Below, piece by piece: positions 18,587 through 26,479 of a stretch of 64,000 nucleotides of DNA. The notes under the pieces were generated by a model. It did no database searches. It saw nothing but the letters and a program-made list of their open reading frames with translations, and had not been told where the DNA came from. The first letter of the stretch is position 1. Every line of letters begins with the position of its first letter. The stretch is from positions 1 to 64,000 of the forward strand of contig CANGFA010000004.1 in assembly GCA_947453145.1 (NCBI GenBank). The letters are read 5' to 3'. The position numbers and the translations under genes are program-made. Source of the DNA: Bacteroidota bacterium (GTDB lineage: Bacteria > Bacteroidota > Bacteroidia > Chitinophagales > Chitinophagaceae).

Positions 18587-19639
18587 ATGAAAAAATTATT
18601 TATAATATTTTTGTCGATAACCATTTTCGGGATCAAACTACAAGCTCAGAAAATTTCTGAATATGTTTATACAAATCACTACACGTACAAGTGTGCTTAC
18701 TGCAAACAAATCAAGAAAGAAGATAAGGTTGATTTGACCACCATAAAGGATCCTCAGATTTACAATAATGCAATGCAGTATGGTATACTTAGCGGTGTTT
18801 TATACAACTCTGGATATGAAGAAAAAAAATACTGTGATATTAGTAGAAGTGGAGAACATCGTTATGAATTAATCAACAAAACAAGAACAAGTAAGCTATT
18901 TTCAAGAGATATAAATAGTGTAACAAATAACACAAATGATAATGACACAAATGATAATTCAGAAAATGAAGAAATTAAGGAATATCAAAAAAATTTATAC
19001 AACTATTTTTTAGACTACAACAAGAAATATTCAAAAGATAGAAAACTAATAAAAAATATTTCTCAAAAAGAAGCTGACATGATTTCAAATAAATATAATT
19101 ATAAAAGTTGGAACAAATTAAATGAAGAAAATCGATTAAAAGAAATAAACAAAATTCTTAATACATACAACCTTTCAAATAGACTTAGAGAAAACTATGA
19201 TGAAGCTACTAAAGTTGGAGATGATGGTTGGAAGGCATACGAAAGGGGGGACATTGATGATGCAATTCTTTTAACATTTAAATCAATTTCATTAAATGAT
19301 TCGATTGGATATACCCTAAGCAATAAGGCTTTTTTTGAATTAATAAAAGATACAAATAATAATTTTAATGCTGGCCAATATACCACAATAGATTTTAGCA
19401 AATATAAGTTTTGGGAAAGCTATTTTAAATTTGCATGGATTACAAAATCATATAATGATTTAAATGCTGCTCAACTTACATTTAAGGCTGCAATTGAAGA
19501 TTTAAACGACTTAATGAGTAAAACATCTCAATCAAAAAGACTCTCTATTGAAGCGATAAAAACAGCTATTCAAATAATCAACATCTATAAAAAGGAAGTA
19601 GATGAAATGTTAGAAAGTAATAAAAATGGTACTAATTAA
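18587..19639 (+). CDS. Exported YKCxYC-motif protein with helical C-terminus
   Basis: A 350-residue protein with a signal peptide (about 1-21, ending LQAQ). Just after it lies TYKCAYC (Cys36, Cys39), followed by an IKDP segment, Cys83 and His91, resembling the domain of the preceding lipoprotein. An Asn/Asp-rich linker (about 107-127, NNTNDNDTNDNSEN) leads to a helical, Lys/Asn-rich region with a TPR-like stretch (DGWKAYERGDIDDAILLTFK) in the last 150 residues. It starts 26 nt after the lipoprotein gene. Very A+T-rich codon use compared with the housekeeping genes. Function unknown. Confidence 0.6.
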   Translation: MKKLFIIFLSITIFGIKLQAQKISEYVYTNHYTYKCAYCKQIKKEDKVDLTTIKDPQIYNNAMQYGILSGVLYNSGYEEKKYCDISRSGEHRYELINKTRTSKLFSRDINSVTNNTNDNDTNDNSENEEIKEYQKNLYNYFLDYNKKYSKDRKLIKNISQKEADMISNKYNYKSWNKLNEENRLKEINKILNTYNLSNRLRENYDEATKVGDDGWKAYERGDIDDAILLTFKSISLNDSIGYTLSNKAFFELIKDTNNNFNAGQYTTIDFSKYKFWESYFKFAWITKSYNDLNAAQLTFKAAIEDLNDLMSKTSQSKRLSIEAIKTAIQIINIYKKEVDEMLESNKNGTN

Positions 19640-19656
19640 TCTACATTTTAACATAT

Positions 19657-19683
19657 GTCGAGCTCTTTTACCAAAGCCTTTCA
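19657..19683 (+). repeat. 27-bp direct repeat, copy 1
   Basis: Identical to 19765-19791, 108 bp downstream (begins GTCGAGCTCTTTTACC). The patch is richer in G+C than its A+T-rich upstream neighbours and contains no convincing gene. Confidence 0.85.
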
Positions 19684-19764
19684 AACGATTCGGATAGCCG
19701 CCTCACTATGCTCAGCGACATCCCCAAAACTTGGATTGCCGTCGCTTTGCTCCGGCATCCCAGA

Positions 19765-19791
19765 GTCGAGCTCTTTTACCAAAGCCTTTCA
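19765..19791 (+). repeat. 27-bp direct repeat, copy 2
   Basis: Second exact copy of the 19657-19683 sequence. Its last base begins a hairpin at 19791-19813. Confidence 0.85.
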
Positions 19792-19813
19792 GAAGCAAAC
19801 TTCGTTTGCTTCT
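19791..19813. repeat. Perfect 10-bp hairpin beside the direct repeat
   Basis: Arms AGAAGCAAAC (19791-19800) and GTTTGCTTCT (19804-19813) pair perfectly around a 3-nt loop. No T-tract follows, so it is not an ordinary terminator. Confidence 0.7.
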
Positions 19814-19871
19814 GTCTTTTATGCTTTTCGTCTGCTTACACAAGCGAGCTTGTGACGCAGCCTTAAAACAT

Positions 19872-19900
19872 AAAAGCCTGTCACTTTCGTGACAGGCTTT
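19872..19900 (-). terminator. Terminator of tRNA-Ser
   Basis: A 12-bp perfect stem (19873-19884 with 19889-19900) and a 4-nt loop, followed on the minus strand by a short T run, directly after the 3' end of the tRNA. Confidence 0.8.
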
Positions 19901-19901
19901 G

Positions 19902-19986
19902 CAGAGAGGAAGGGATTCGAACCCCCGATACGTTGCCGTATACACGCTTTCCAAGCGTGCTCCTTAAACCACTCGGACACCTCTCT
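19902..19986 (-). tRNA. tRNA-Ser(GGA)
   Basis: An 85-nt class II tRNA on the minus strand. The acceptor arms AGAGAGG/CCTCTCT pair perfectly. The anticodon stem CACGC/GCGTG encloses the loop TTGGAAA, giving anticodon GGA. The variable arm is long (TATACGGCAACGTA), as in serine tRNAs, and the T arm contains GGTTCGAATCC. The 3' CCA is not encoded. A promoter box lies 10 nt upstream and a terminator directly downstream. Confidence 0.97.
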
Positions 19987-19996
19987 ATTGGGGTTG

Positions 19997-20004
19997 CAAA
20001 TGTA
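19997..20004 (-). promoter_or_regulatory. Promoter -7 box of tRNA-Ser
   Basis: TACATTTG on the minus strand matches TAnnTTTG and ends 10 nt before the tRNA 5' end, the same spacing as for tRNA-Leu at 44787. Confidence 0.65.
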
Positions 20005-20030
20005 AGATAAAATATGGGAATTGGCTTATT

Positions 20031-20798
20031 CTACATCCCAAACAACCTTTCCGCATTGGCAGTTGTAATATCCGCTATCTCATGTAAGGGTAAGTCCTTT
20101 ATTTCTGCTAATTTCTTGGCTACTTCTATCATAAATGCAGGCTCATTTCTTTTACCTCTATAAGGAACGGGTGGCAAATAAGGTGCATCGGTTTCTAAAA
20201 ACAAATACTCCATTGGAATATCTTTTATTGCTTCTGCCACACCCGCATTTTTATAAGTAAGTACACCCCCTAATCCTAAATAAAATCCCATGTCAATAAT
20301 TTGCTGTGCCGATTCCTTACTGCCACTAAAACAATGAAAGGCGCCACGCAATCCTTTTTTTGCAAATGGTTTTACCGCTTCAATGGTTTCCCCCATGGCA
20401 TTGCGCGTATGAATCACAATGGGTGTATTAAAATCTATAGCCCATTGCATTTGTGTTTTAAAAGCGATGAATTGTTGTTCAGTAAAAGTTTTATCCCAAT
20501 AAAAATCCAATCCGATCTCTCCTATGGCCACAAATTTTCTTTTGGATAACCATTCCTCCACAATTGCTAATTCGGATTCAAAATTTTCTTTCACATAACA
20601 AGGATGCAAGCCCATCATAGCAATACATTTTTGCGGATATTTTTCTTCTAATTCCAACATATCCTTAATACAAGTGCTATCAATTCCAGGCATCAATATT
20701 TTTTCTACACCACTCAAATGAGCATTGTTTAATATATGATCTATCTCTGGAAGAATTGATTCATCATAAATATGAGCATGTGTATCAATAAAACGCAT
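20031..20798 (-). CDS. TatD family metal-dependent hydrolase
   Basis: A 255-residue TIM-barrel metal hydrolase of the TatD family, whose members act as 3'-5' exonucleases or D-aminoacyl hydrolases. Metal and catalytic motifs occur in order: FIDTHAHIYD (His7, His9), AIGEIGLDFYWD, VIHTRNA, AFHCFSG and LETDAPYLPP. The length is typical. Cytoplasmic. Its substrate cannot be told from the sequence. It appears to be a single-gene unit between tRNA-Ser and the deacetylase gene. Confidence 0.93.
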   Translation of the reverse strand: MRFIDTHAHIYDESILPEIDHILNNAHLSGVEKILMPGIDSTCIKDMLELEEKYPQKCIAMMGLHPCYVKENFESELAIVEEWLSKRKFVAIGEIGLDFYWDKTFTEQQFIAFKTQMQWAIDFNTPIVIHTRNAMGETIEAVKPFAKKGLRGAFHCFSGSKESAQQIIDMGFYLGLGGVLTYKNAGVAEAIKDIPMEYLFLETDAPYLPPVPYRGKRNEPAFMIEVAKKLAEIKDLPLHEIADITTANAERLFGM

Positions 20799-20885
20799 AT
20801 AACATTAGTTGTAGATGCAAAAAAAAGGTTTTTTTTCCACCCCACATACTAAAAAGAATTATTTCATCGTTTTAGCTTTTGGACG

Positions 20886-20972
20886 ATAGGTCTTATTAGT
20901 ACAGACTTTATCTTTTTGTTTTTTATAGGGTACGGATTATACAGGCCGAGGTTTCTACCTTGGCCTTTTTTT
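20886..20972 (+). ncRNA. Possible small RNA (low confidence)
   Basis: Between the TatD gene and the deacetylase gene, both on the minus strand, the plus strand carries a near-consensus promoter box (TAGCTTTTG at 20873-20881, one base too long) and, about 60 nt later, a terminator hairpin with seven T. This suggests a transcript of about 87 nt. No coding potential and no known RNA family were recognised. Confidence 0.25.
20943..20972 (+). terminator. Plus-strand terminator hairpin
   Basis: Arms GGCCGAGG (20944-20951) and CCTTGGCC (20958-20965), one G-T pair, 6-nt loop, then seven T on the plus strand. No plus-strand gene precedes it, while both flanking genes run on the minus strand. Confidence 0.6.
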
Positions 20973-20996
20973 ATCATATAAAAAATAAAGGAAAGA

Positions 20997-21620
20997 TTAA
21001 GGAATGGCTTCGTATCGATATCCCAAATTGGAAAAATATTCCAAAACCATGGGCAAAGCAACCGACATCCTGTTCCATGCTTTTTGGCTATCATGAAAAA
21101 CAATTATGGATCCAGGCTTTGTATATTTTATAACATTTTGCGCGCAATCTTCCCCCGTTAAATTCAAATCAAAATCACCACTTAATACGTCCCACATAAT
21201 TATTTGTTGTGGCAAATTTTCCGAAGATCTTATAAAACGAATTTGCTTTTTAGTGATCCGGCCATACGGTGGTCTAAATAAATTACTTTCAATTAAATTG
21301 GCAGCGTCTTTTATATTTTCTAAATAAATACTGCACTCCGTTTTCCAACCATTCAAATGATCATAGGTATGATTGCCAACCCTATGACCTTCTTGCAAAA
21401 TAGACTCATAAATATTGGGATGTTTTAGCACATTGTTTCCAATGCAAAAAAAAGTTGCTTTTGCATTATATTTTTTTAATTCAGTTAAAACAAATGGGGT
21501 CGCTTCTGGGTGTGGCCCATCATCAAAACTTAGATAAATCACCTTTTCTTTGGAGGGGATATTCCAGGTACATTTTGGATAAAATGTATGCAACCAAAAA
21601 GGTGTTTTAATCAAATACAT
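20997..21620 (-). CDS. Polysaccharide deacetylase family protein (NodB homology)
   Basis: A 207-residue carbohydrate esterase family 4 protein. Motif 1 LSFDDGPHPEA supplies Asp33 and metal ligand Asp34. Motif 2 HRVGNHTYDHL supplies His84 and His88. Motif 3 RPPYGR and the late SGDFD and VFHDS motifs are all there, so it looks catalytically complete. Likely substrates are peptidoglycan or another N-acetylated polysaccharide (inference). There is no clear signal peptide. ATG 21620 is chosen because an in-frame TTG at 21626 lies inside the promoter box at 21624-21631. Confidence 0.92.
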   Translation of the reverse strand: MYLIKTPFWLHTFYPKCTWNIPSKEKVIYLSFDDGPHPEATPFVLTELKKYNAKATFFCIGNNVLKHPNIYESILQEGHRVGNHTYDHLNGWKTECSIYLENIKDAANLIESNLFRPPYGRITKKQIRFIRSSENLPQQIIMWDVLSGDFDLNLTGEDCAQNVIKYTKPGSIIVFHDSQKAWNRMSVALPMVLEYFSNLGYRYEAIP

Positions 21621-21623
21621 ACC

Positions 21624-21631
21624 CAAAGATA
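21624..21631 (-). promoter_or_regulatory. Promoter -7 box of the deacetylase gene
   Basis: TATCTTTG on the minus strand, only 3 nt before the ATG at 21620, implying a leaderless transcript. It is back to back with the gltX box, 26 bp away. Confidence 0.65.
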
Positions 21632-21657
21632 AATAGTTCTTTTGCCCGTTTGAATAT

Positions 21658-21665
21658 TATCTTTG
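21658..21665 (+). promoter_or_regulatory. Promoter -7 box of gltX
   Basis: TATCTTTG, an exact TAnnTTTG match, ending 17 nt before the gltX ATG. Confidence 0.65.
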
Positions 21666-21682
21666 TAAAAATGATGTAAAGT

Positions 21683-23218
21683 ATGGATGCTAAGGTTAGA
21701 GTTCGATTTGCCCCCTCTCCCACAGGTGGTTTACACTTGGGTGGTGTCAGAACTGTTTTATTCAATTATTTATTTGCTAAACACCATAACGGAGAATTTA
21801 TACTAAGAATTGAGGATACCGACCAAACCCGTTTTGTGCCGGGTGCCGAACAATATATTCAGGACACTTTGGCTTGGTGTGGTTTAGTGCCTGACGAGAG
21901 CCCTTTACATGGAGGCCCTTATGGACCTTATCGTCAAAGCGAACGGAAGCCCATGTATAAAGAATTTGCAGATAAATTAATTGCGCAAGGCAATGCTTAT
22001 TATGCATTTGATACCCCCGAAGATTTAGAAGCCAAAAGAAAAGAGATCCCCAATTTTCAATACAGTCGCGCTCATAGATTAGATATGAAAAATTCCTTGA
22101 CCCTTTCAAAAGAAATGGTAGATGAGTTATTAAAAAATAATACGCCGCATGTCATCAGGATTAAGGTGCCCGAAAATGAGGAAGTGAGTTTGGAAGATGT
22201 AATTAGAGGTCATGTAAGCTTTGATACCAATATGGTAGATGATAAAGTTTTATTAAAAGCCGACGGCATGCCTACTTACCACTTAGCAGTGGTGGTGGAT
22301 GATCATTTAATGAAAATTACACATGCCTTTAGAGGTGAAGAGTGGCTTCCAAGTGCGCCGGTACATGTTTTATTATGGAAGTATTTATTTGGTTTGGATC
22401 AAATGCCTAAATGGGCGCATTTGCCTTTGATATTAAAGCCAGACGGTAATGGTAAATTAAGCAAGCGTGATGGAGAACGTTTAGGATTTCCAGTGTTTGC
22501 GATGGATTGGTTTGATCCCAATACCAACACTACTACCATTGGATTTAAAGAACGAGGATTTTTACCAGAAGCCTTTGTTAACCTTCTAGCTATGTTAGGA
22601 TGGAATGATGGAACGGATAAAGAAATTTACAGCATGGAGGAATTGATAGCTGGTTTCTCTTTAGACAGAGTGCACAAAGGCGGGGCGAAATTTGATTACG
22701 AGAAAGCAAAGTGGTTTAATGCAGAGTGGATCAAGAAAATGGATAATGAAAAATTAGCATCATTAGTGCAGCCACATTTTGACAAAGAAGGTATTGAAGT
22801 GCATGACCCTAATTATTTAGTAAAAATTATGGGGCTGGTTAAAGAACGTTGTCAATTAATCCCTGATTTTATCACTCAAAGTAGTTTCTTTTTCCAAGCA
22901 CCTACTCAAATTGATACGGCAAGTATTGCACCAAAATGGGACACTAAAAAAAGTGAATTCTTTACTGAATTGACAACATTATATAAAAGTAAAACGGACT
23001 CAGGTATGCTTACTGCTCCTTCAGCCGACTTAGAGAATGAGTTTAAAGAATTAGTTGTCAAGCATGCATTAAAACCGGGTGAATTGATGTTGCCTTTTAG
23101 AATTATGCTAGTAGGTGGCAAATTTGGACCCGGCGTTTTTGAAATTGTGGAAAATATCGAATTGAAAGATACAGTTGCGAGAATCGAATACAGCTTGCAA
23201 TTATTATCCTCAAATTAA
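21683..23218 (+). CDS. gltX: Glutamyl-tRNA synthetase
   Basis: Class I aminoacyl-tRNA synthetase that charges tRNA-Glu in the cytoplasm, 511 residues. The HIGH-type motif is APSPTGGLHLGG near residue 10-21 and the KMSKS-type loop is KLSKRDG near 258. LRIEDTDQTRF and AFRGEEWLPS are family-typical. The last 120 residues form the anticodon-binding domain and are less conserved. It could also charge tRNA-Gln as a non-discriminating enzyme; this cannot be judged here. Followed by the B12-binding gene after 39 nt. Confidence 0.96.
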   Translation: MDAKVRVRFAPSPTGGLHLGGVRTVLFNYLFAKHHNGEFILRIEDTDQTRFVPGAEQYIQDTLAWCGLVPDESPLHGGPYGPYRQSERKPMYKEFADKLIAQGNAYYAFDTPEDLEAKRKEIPNFQYSRAHRLDMKNSLTLSKEMVDELLKNNTPHVIRIKVPENEEVSLEDVIRGHVSFDTNMVDDKVLLKADGMPTYHLAVVVDDHLMKITHAFRGEEWLPSAPVHVLLWKYLFGLDQMPKWAHLPLILKPDGNGKLSKRDGERLGFPVFAMDWFDPNTNTTTIGFKERGFLPEAFVNLLAMLGWNDGTDKEIYSMEELIAGFSLDRVHKGGAKFDYEKAKWFNAEWIKKMDNEKLASLVQPHFDKEGIEVHDPNYLVKIMGLVKERCQLIPDFITQSSFFFQAPTQIDTASIAPKWDTKKSEFFTELTTLYKSKTDSGMLTAPSADLENEFKELVVKHALKPGELMLPFRIMLVGGKFGPGVFEIVENIELKDTVARIEYSLQLLSSN

Positions 23219-23257
23219 TGTAACTTGTATCTATCATGGATGTTTAAATAAATCCGA

Positions 23258-23668
23258 ATGAGCGCAGTAAAACCCATTAGAGTATTAGTAGCGAAAGTTG
23301 GCCTTGATGGCCATGACCGAGGCGCCAAAATAATTGCTACTGCATTAAGAGATGCAGGCATGGAAGTGATTTATACTGGCCTTCGTCAAAGTCCCGAAAT
23401 GGTGGTGCAAGCAGCATTACAAGAGGATGTTGATGCAATTGGAATTAGTATTTTATCCGGCGCACACATGACTATTTTCCCGAAAGTGTATCAGTTAATG
23501 CAAGAAAAAGGATTAACCAATACCTTACTTACCGGTGGAGGAATTATTCCAGAACAGGACAATGTCAGTTTAAGTGCAATGGGGATTGGTACCTTATTTA
23601 GTCCTGGTGCAACTACCAGCGATATAGCAGATTATATAAAAAAATGGGTGGCTGAACATAGAAATTAA
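23258..23668 (+). CDS. Cobalamin-binding small subunit of an acyl-CoA mutase
   Basis: A 136-residue stand-alone B12-binding domain with the Asp17-x-His19-xx-Gly22 motif ([10 protein letters not shown]), in which the histidine replaces dimethylbenzimidazole as the cobalt ligand. SILSGAHM and [12 protein letters not shown] complete the cobalamin pocket. It closely resembles the C-terminal domain of methylmalonyl-CoA mutase and the small subunit of isobutyryl- or hydroxyisobutyryl-CoA mutases. The catalytic large subunit is not in the window. An enoyl-CoA hydratase gene starts 12 nt downstream, supporting a role in acyl-CoA catabolism. Confidence 0.9.
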   Translation: MSAVKPIRVLVAKVGLDGHDRGAKIIATALRDAGMEVIYTGLRQSPEMVVQAALQEDVDAIGISILSGAHMTIFPKVYQLMQEKGLTNTLLTGGGIIPEQDNVSLSAMGIGTLFSPGATTSDIADYIKKWVAEHRN

Positions 23669-23680
23669 AATCACTTCAAT

Positions 23681-24460
23681 ATGTCTTTCCAAACTTTATT
23701 TACCAAGATGGAAGATCATACTTTGATCATTACCATTAATCGTCCCGATGTATTAAATGCGTTAAATAAACAAGTCATTGCGGACTTGGATGCAGTGATA
23801 GATCGCGTTTATAAGTTCCCAGAAATAAAAAGTGTAGTCATAACTGGTGCAGGATTAAAAAGTTTTGTTGCCGGTGCCGACATAAAAGAATTTGAATCCT
23901 TGTCAAAGGAAGAAGCCATTGCAGTTGCTAAACGAGGTCAGGCCGTCTTTGCTAAAATAGAAAATGCGCCTAAACCAGTAATTGCATGTGTAAATGGTTT
24001 TGCATTGGGCGGCGGATGTGAATTAGCCATGAGTTGTCATTTTGTAATTGCATCGGAGAGCGCTGTTTTTGGCCAACCCGAAGTGAACCTTGGCATTATG
24101 GTAGGTTACGGTGGATCACAAAGACTAACACAACGTGTAGGAAAGGGGCGAGCAATGGAATTAATTATAACAGGTAAAACTATAAATGCTACGCAAGCAA
24201 TGAATTATGGTTTGGTAAATTATGTAGTCCCTCAAACCGAACTATTAGATAAAGCTTTTTCTATATTAAAGGTTGTACATGAAAAATCTCCTATCGCAGT
24301 TGGCAATTCCATTAAAGCCATAAATGCAGTTTGGGACGACAACGTAAATGGCTATGAGATGGAAGCCAATTTGTTTGGCGAATGCTTTACGACTGAAGAT
24401 TCTAAGGAAGGCATAGCTGCCTTCAAAGAAAAAAGGAAGCCTCATTTTAAAGGGCATTAA
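23681..24460 (+). CDS. Enoyl-CoA hydratase/isomerase family protein
   Basis: A 259-residue crotonase-fold protein that would hydrate 2-enoyl-CoA esters. Oxyanion-hole segments are FVAGADIKEF and NGFALGGGCELAMSC. The GQPEVNLGIMVGYGGSQRL segment carries the glutamate used in hydratases. ITGKTINATQAMNYGLVN precedes the C-terminal helices. It is co-transcribed with the B12-binding mutase subunit, so it may act on branched or short acyl-CoA substrates. The precise substrate is undetermined. Confidence 0.92.
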   Translation: MSFQTLFTKMEDHTLIITINRPDVLNALNKQVIADLDAVIDRVYKFPEIKSVVITGAGLKSFVAGADIKEFESLSKEEAIAVAKRGQAVFAKIENAPKPVIACVNGFALGGGCELAMSCHFVIASESAVFGQPEVNLGIMVGYGGSQRLTQRVGKGRAMELIITGKTINATQAMNYGLVNYVVPQTELLDKAFSILKVVHEKSPIAVGNSIKAINAVWDDNVNGYEMEANLFGECFTTEDSKEGIAAFKEKRKPHFKGH

Positions 24461-24541
24461 TTCCATCAATAGCAGTGCTTAAGGTCATTGAACTGTTCCT
24501 ATTTTAGTTCATTTTATTCCTTTTATTTTCTCAGGGTGTAT

Positions 24542-24549
24542 TACCTTTG
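24542..24549 (+). promoter_or_regulatory. Promoter -7 box of fumC
   Basis: TACCTTTG, an exact TAnnTTTG match, ending 20 nt before the fumC ATG. Confidence 0.7.
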
Positions 24550-24569
24550 CGGTATTAAAATATGCCACT

Positions 24570-25964
24570 ATGGAATACAGAATTGAGAAAGACACGATGG
24601 GTGAAGTAAAAGTGCCAGCCCATGTTTACTGGGGTGCACAAACGCAAAGAAGTATTGAAAATTTTAAAATAGCGCAGGACATTAACAGAATGCCCAAGGA
24701 AATTATTCGCGCATTTGCTTATTTGAAAAAAGCCGCCGCTTTAACTAATTTTGATGCCGGTATTTTACCTAAAGAAAAATGTGATTTAATTGGTCAAGTA
24801 TGTGACGAAATTTTAGCAGGCAAGCTCGATGATCAATTTCCATTAGTGGTTTGGCAAACAGGTAGTGGTACACAAAGCAATATGAACATGAATGAAGTAA
24901 TTGCTTATCGTGCCCATGTAATAAATGGTGGAAGTTTAAACGATAAAGAAAAATTCATACATCCTAATGACGATGTAAATAAATCTCAATCTTCAAACGA
25001 TACTTTTCCAACGGCAATGCATATTGCAGCTTATAAAATTTTAAGAGAAGTAACCATTCCAGGAATTACAACTTTAAAGAGTACTTTGGATGCAAAGAGT
25101 GCCGAGTTCATGCATATTGTAAAAATTGGTCGTACCCATTTTATGGATGCTACCCCGCTTACATTAGGTCAAGAAATTAGTGGATATGCAAGTCAATTAA
25201 AGCATGGATTAAAAGCCATTGAAAATACATTCGCACACTTAAGCGAATTGGCATTGGGTGGAACTGCAGTAGGTACAGGTATTAATACACCAAAAGGATA
25301 TTCCGAAAATGTTGCAAAACATATTGCCAACCTAACTGGCTTACCTTTTGTAACAGCTGAAAATAAATTTGAAGCCTTAGCTGCACATGACGCAATTGTT
25401 GAATCACATGGTGCACTAAAAACAGTTGCTGTAAGTTTAATGAAGATTGCAAACGACGTGCGCATGTTATCTTCTGGACCAAGAAGTGGTATTGGTGAAT
25501 TATTTATCCCTGATAATGAACCAGGATCCTCTATTATGCCAGGCAAAGTAAATCCTACTCAATCGGAAGCATTAACCATGATTGCTGCACAAGTAATGGG
25601 TAACGACGTAGCAATTAATGTTGGTGGATCAATGGGTCATTTTGAATTAAACGTATTTAAGCCTGTGATGATTTATAATTTCTTGCACAGTGCAAGATTA
25701 ATTGGCGATGGCTGTATGAGCTTTAATGAAAAATGTGCAATTGGTTTAGCCCCTATCGAAGAAAACATCAATAAGCATGTAAACAATAGTTTAATGTTAG
25801 TGACTTCATTAAATACTAAAATTGGTTATTACAAATCAGCTGAAATTGCTCAAAAAGCACATAAAGAAGGAACTACACTTAAAGAAATGGCGGTAAAATT
25901 AGGATATGTAACCCCTGAAGAATTTGATGCATGGGTAATACCTAAGGATATGGTGGGATTGTAA
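24570..25964 (+). CDS. fumC: Fumarate hydratase class II
   Basis: Interconverts fumarate and malate in the citric acid cycle without an iron-sulphur cluster. It has 464 residues with the superfamily signature [16 protein letters not shown], the [16 protein letters not shown] segment, [11 protein letters not shown] and [16 protein letters not shown]. The start [20 protein letters not shown] is family-typical. A single gene with its own promoter box; the next gene is convergent. Confidence 0.97.
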   Translation: MEYRIEKDTMGEVKVPAHVYWGAQTQRSIENFKIAQDINRMPKEIIRAFAYLKKAAALTNFDAGILPKEKCDLIGQVCDEILAGKLDDQFPLVVWQTGSGTQSNMNMNEVIAYRAHVINGGSLNDKEKFIHPNDDVNKSQSSNDTFPTAMHIAAYKILREVTIPGITTLKSTLDAKSAEFMHIVKIGRTHFMDATPLTLGQEISGYASQLKHGLKAIENTFAHLSELALGGTAVGTGINTPKGYSENVAKHIANLTGLPFVTAENKFEALAAHDAIVESHGALKTVAVSLMKIANDVRMLSSGPRSGIGELFIPDNEPGSSIMPGKVNPTQSEALTMIAAQVMGNDVAINVGGSMGHFELNVFKPVMIYNFLHSARLIGDGCMSFNEKCAIGLAPIEENINKHVNNSLMLVTSLNTKIGYYKSAEIAQKAHKEGTTLKEMAVKLGYVTPEEFDAWVIPKDMVGL

Positions 25965-25983
25965 GTTCAAAAAGTTTTGGAAT

Positions 25984-26469
25984 TTAAAATTTCCAACCAA
26001 AACCAAGTCCTGCATAAAAAGGAAATAAACCATCCTCAGTAAACACCGGATTCATGGTAGCCCTAAATGTAAAGCCACCATCCTTTGGTTGTAGGCGATA
26101 CCCTAAAGTGGTGTGTCCAAAACTTCCACTAAATATACCGCTACCATCAGGGTTAGCAGAAATAAAAGTGAATCCAGCACCAAATTCAAAAAAGTTTCTA
26201 TTATCCTTAGAAGCAATGTAATTTAAGCCAACTGGCAAGGTGAGTAAGTTAACATCATACGCGGGAAATCCTCCAATACCTGCCCTAAATCCCAGACCTT
26301 GTCCGGTTTTATTAAATCGCATATCATAATTTACGGATGCTAAACCTGGTCCACCTAATTCAAAAAAGATTGACTTTGCATAGGGGTTTCCTGAATTGTA
26401 GTTAGTTTGTCCCTGCGAAGTATATGCAAGTCCAATAATCAATAGTAGAGATAAATAAATTTGTTTCAT
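25984..26469 (-). CDS. Small outer-membrane beta-barrel-like protein
   Basis: A 161-residue exported protein from ATG 26469 (MKQIYLSLLLIIGLAYTSQG); an upstream in-frame extension into the end of the neighbouring gene is rejected because the signal peptide begins here. The mature part is Gly/Phe/Asn-rich with alternating hydrophobic strands and ends in aromatic AGLGFGWKF, the pattern of a small outer-membrane barrel. It is 10 nt downstream of the amidohydrolase gene. Function unknown. Confidence 0.75.
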   Translation of the reverse strand: MKQIYLSLLLIIGLAYTSQGQTNYNSGNPYAKSIFFELGGPGLASVNYDMRFNKTGQGLGFRAGIGGFPAYDVNLLTLPVGLNYIASKDNRNFFEFGAGFTFISANPDGSGIFSGSFGHTTLGYRLQPKDGGFTFRATMNPVFTEDGLFPFYAGLGFGWKF

Positions 26470-26479
26470 AGGTTTATTA

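Noticed and set aside
19657..19791. Possible CRISPR remnant
   Set aside because: Only two repeat copies with an 81-bp gap, no further units and no cas genes.
19655..19855. Open frame of 66 codons on the plus strand made of Ser/Phe/Ala-rich sequence
   Set aside because: It lies wholly inside the direct-repeat and hairpin patch, repeats its own peptide because of the DNA repeat, and has no homology-like features.
19902..19926. tRNA-Ser 3' end as an attachment site of an integrated element
   Set aside because: No second copy of the tRNA 3' end was noticed within the window and there is no integrase gene; the idea remains open only as part of the repeat-patch finding.
20864..21103. Minus-strand open frame of 79 codons overlapping the end of the deacetylase gene
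   Set aside because: Lys-rich, runs through the hairpin and overlaps a complete, motif-rich gene in another frame.
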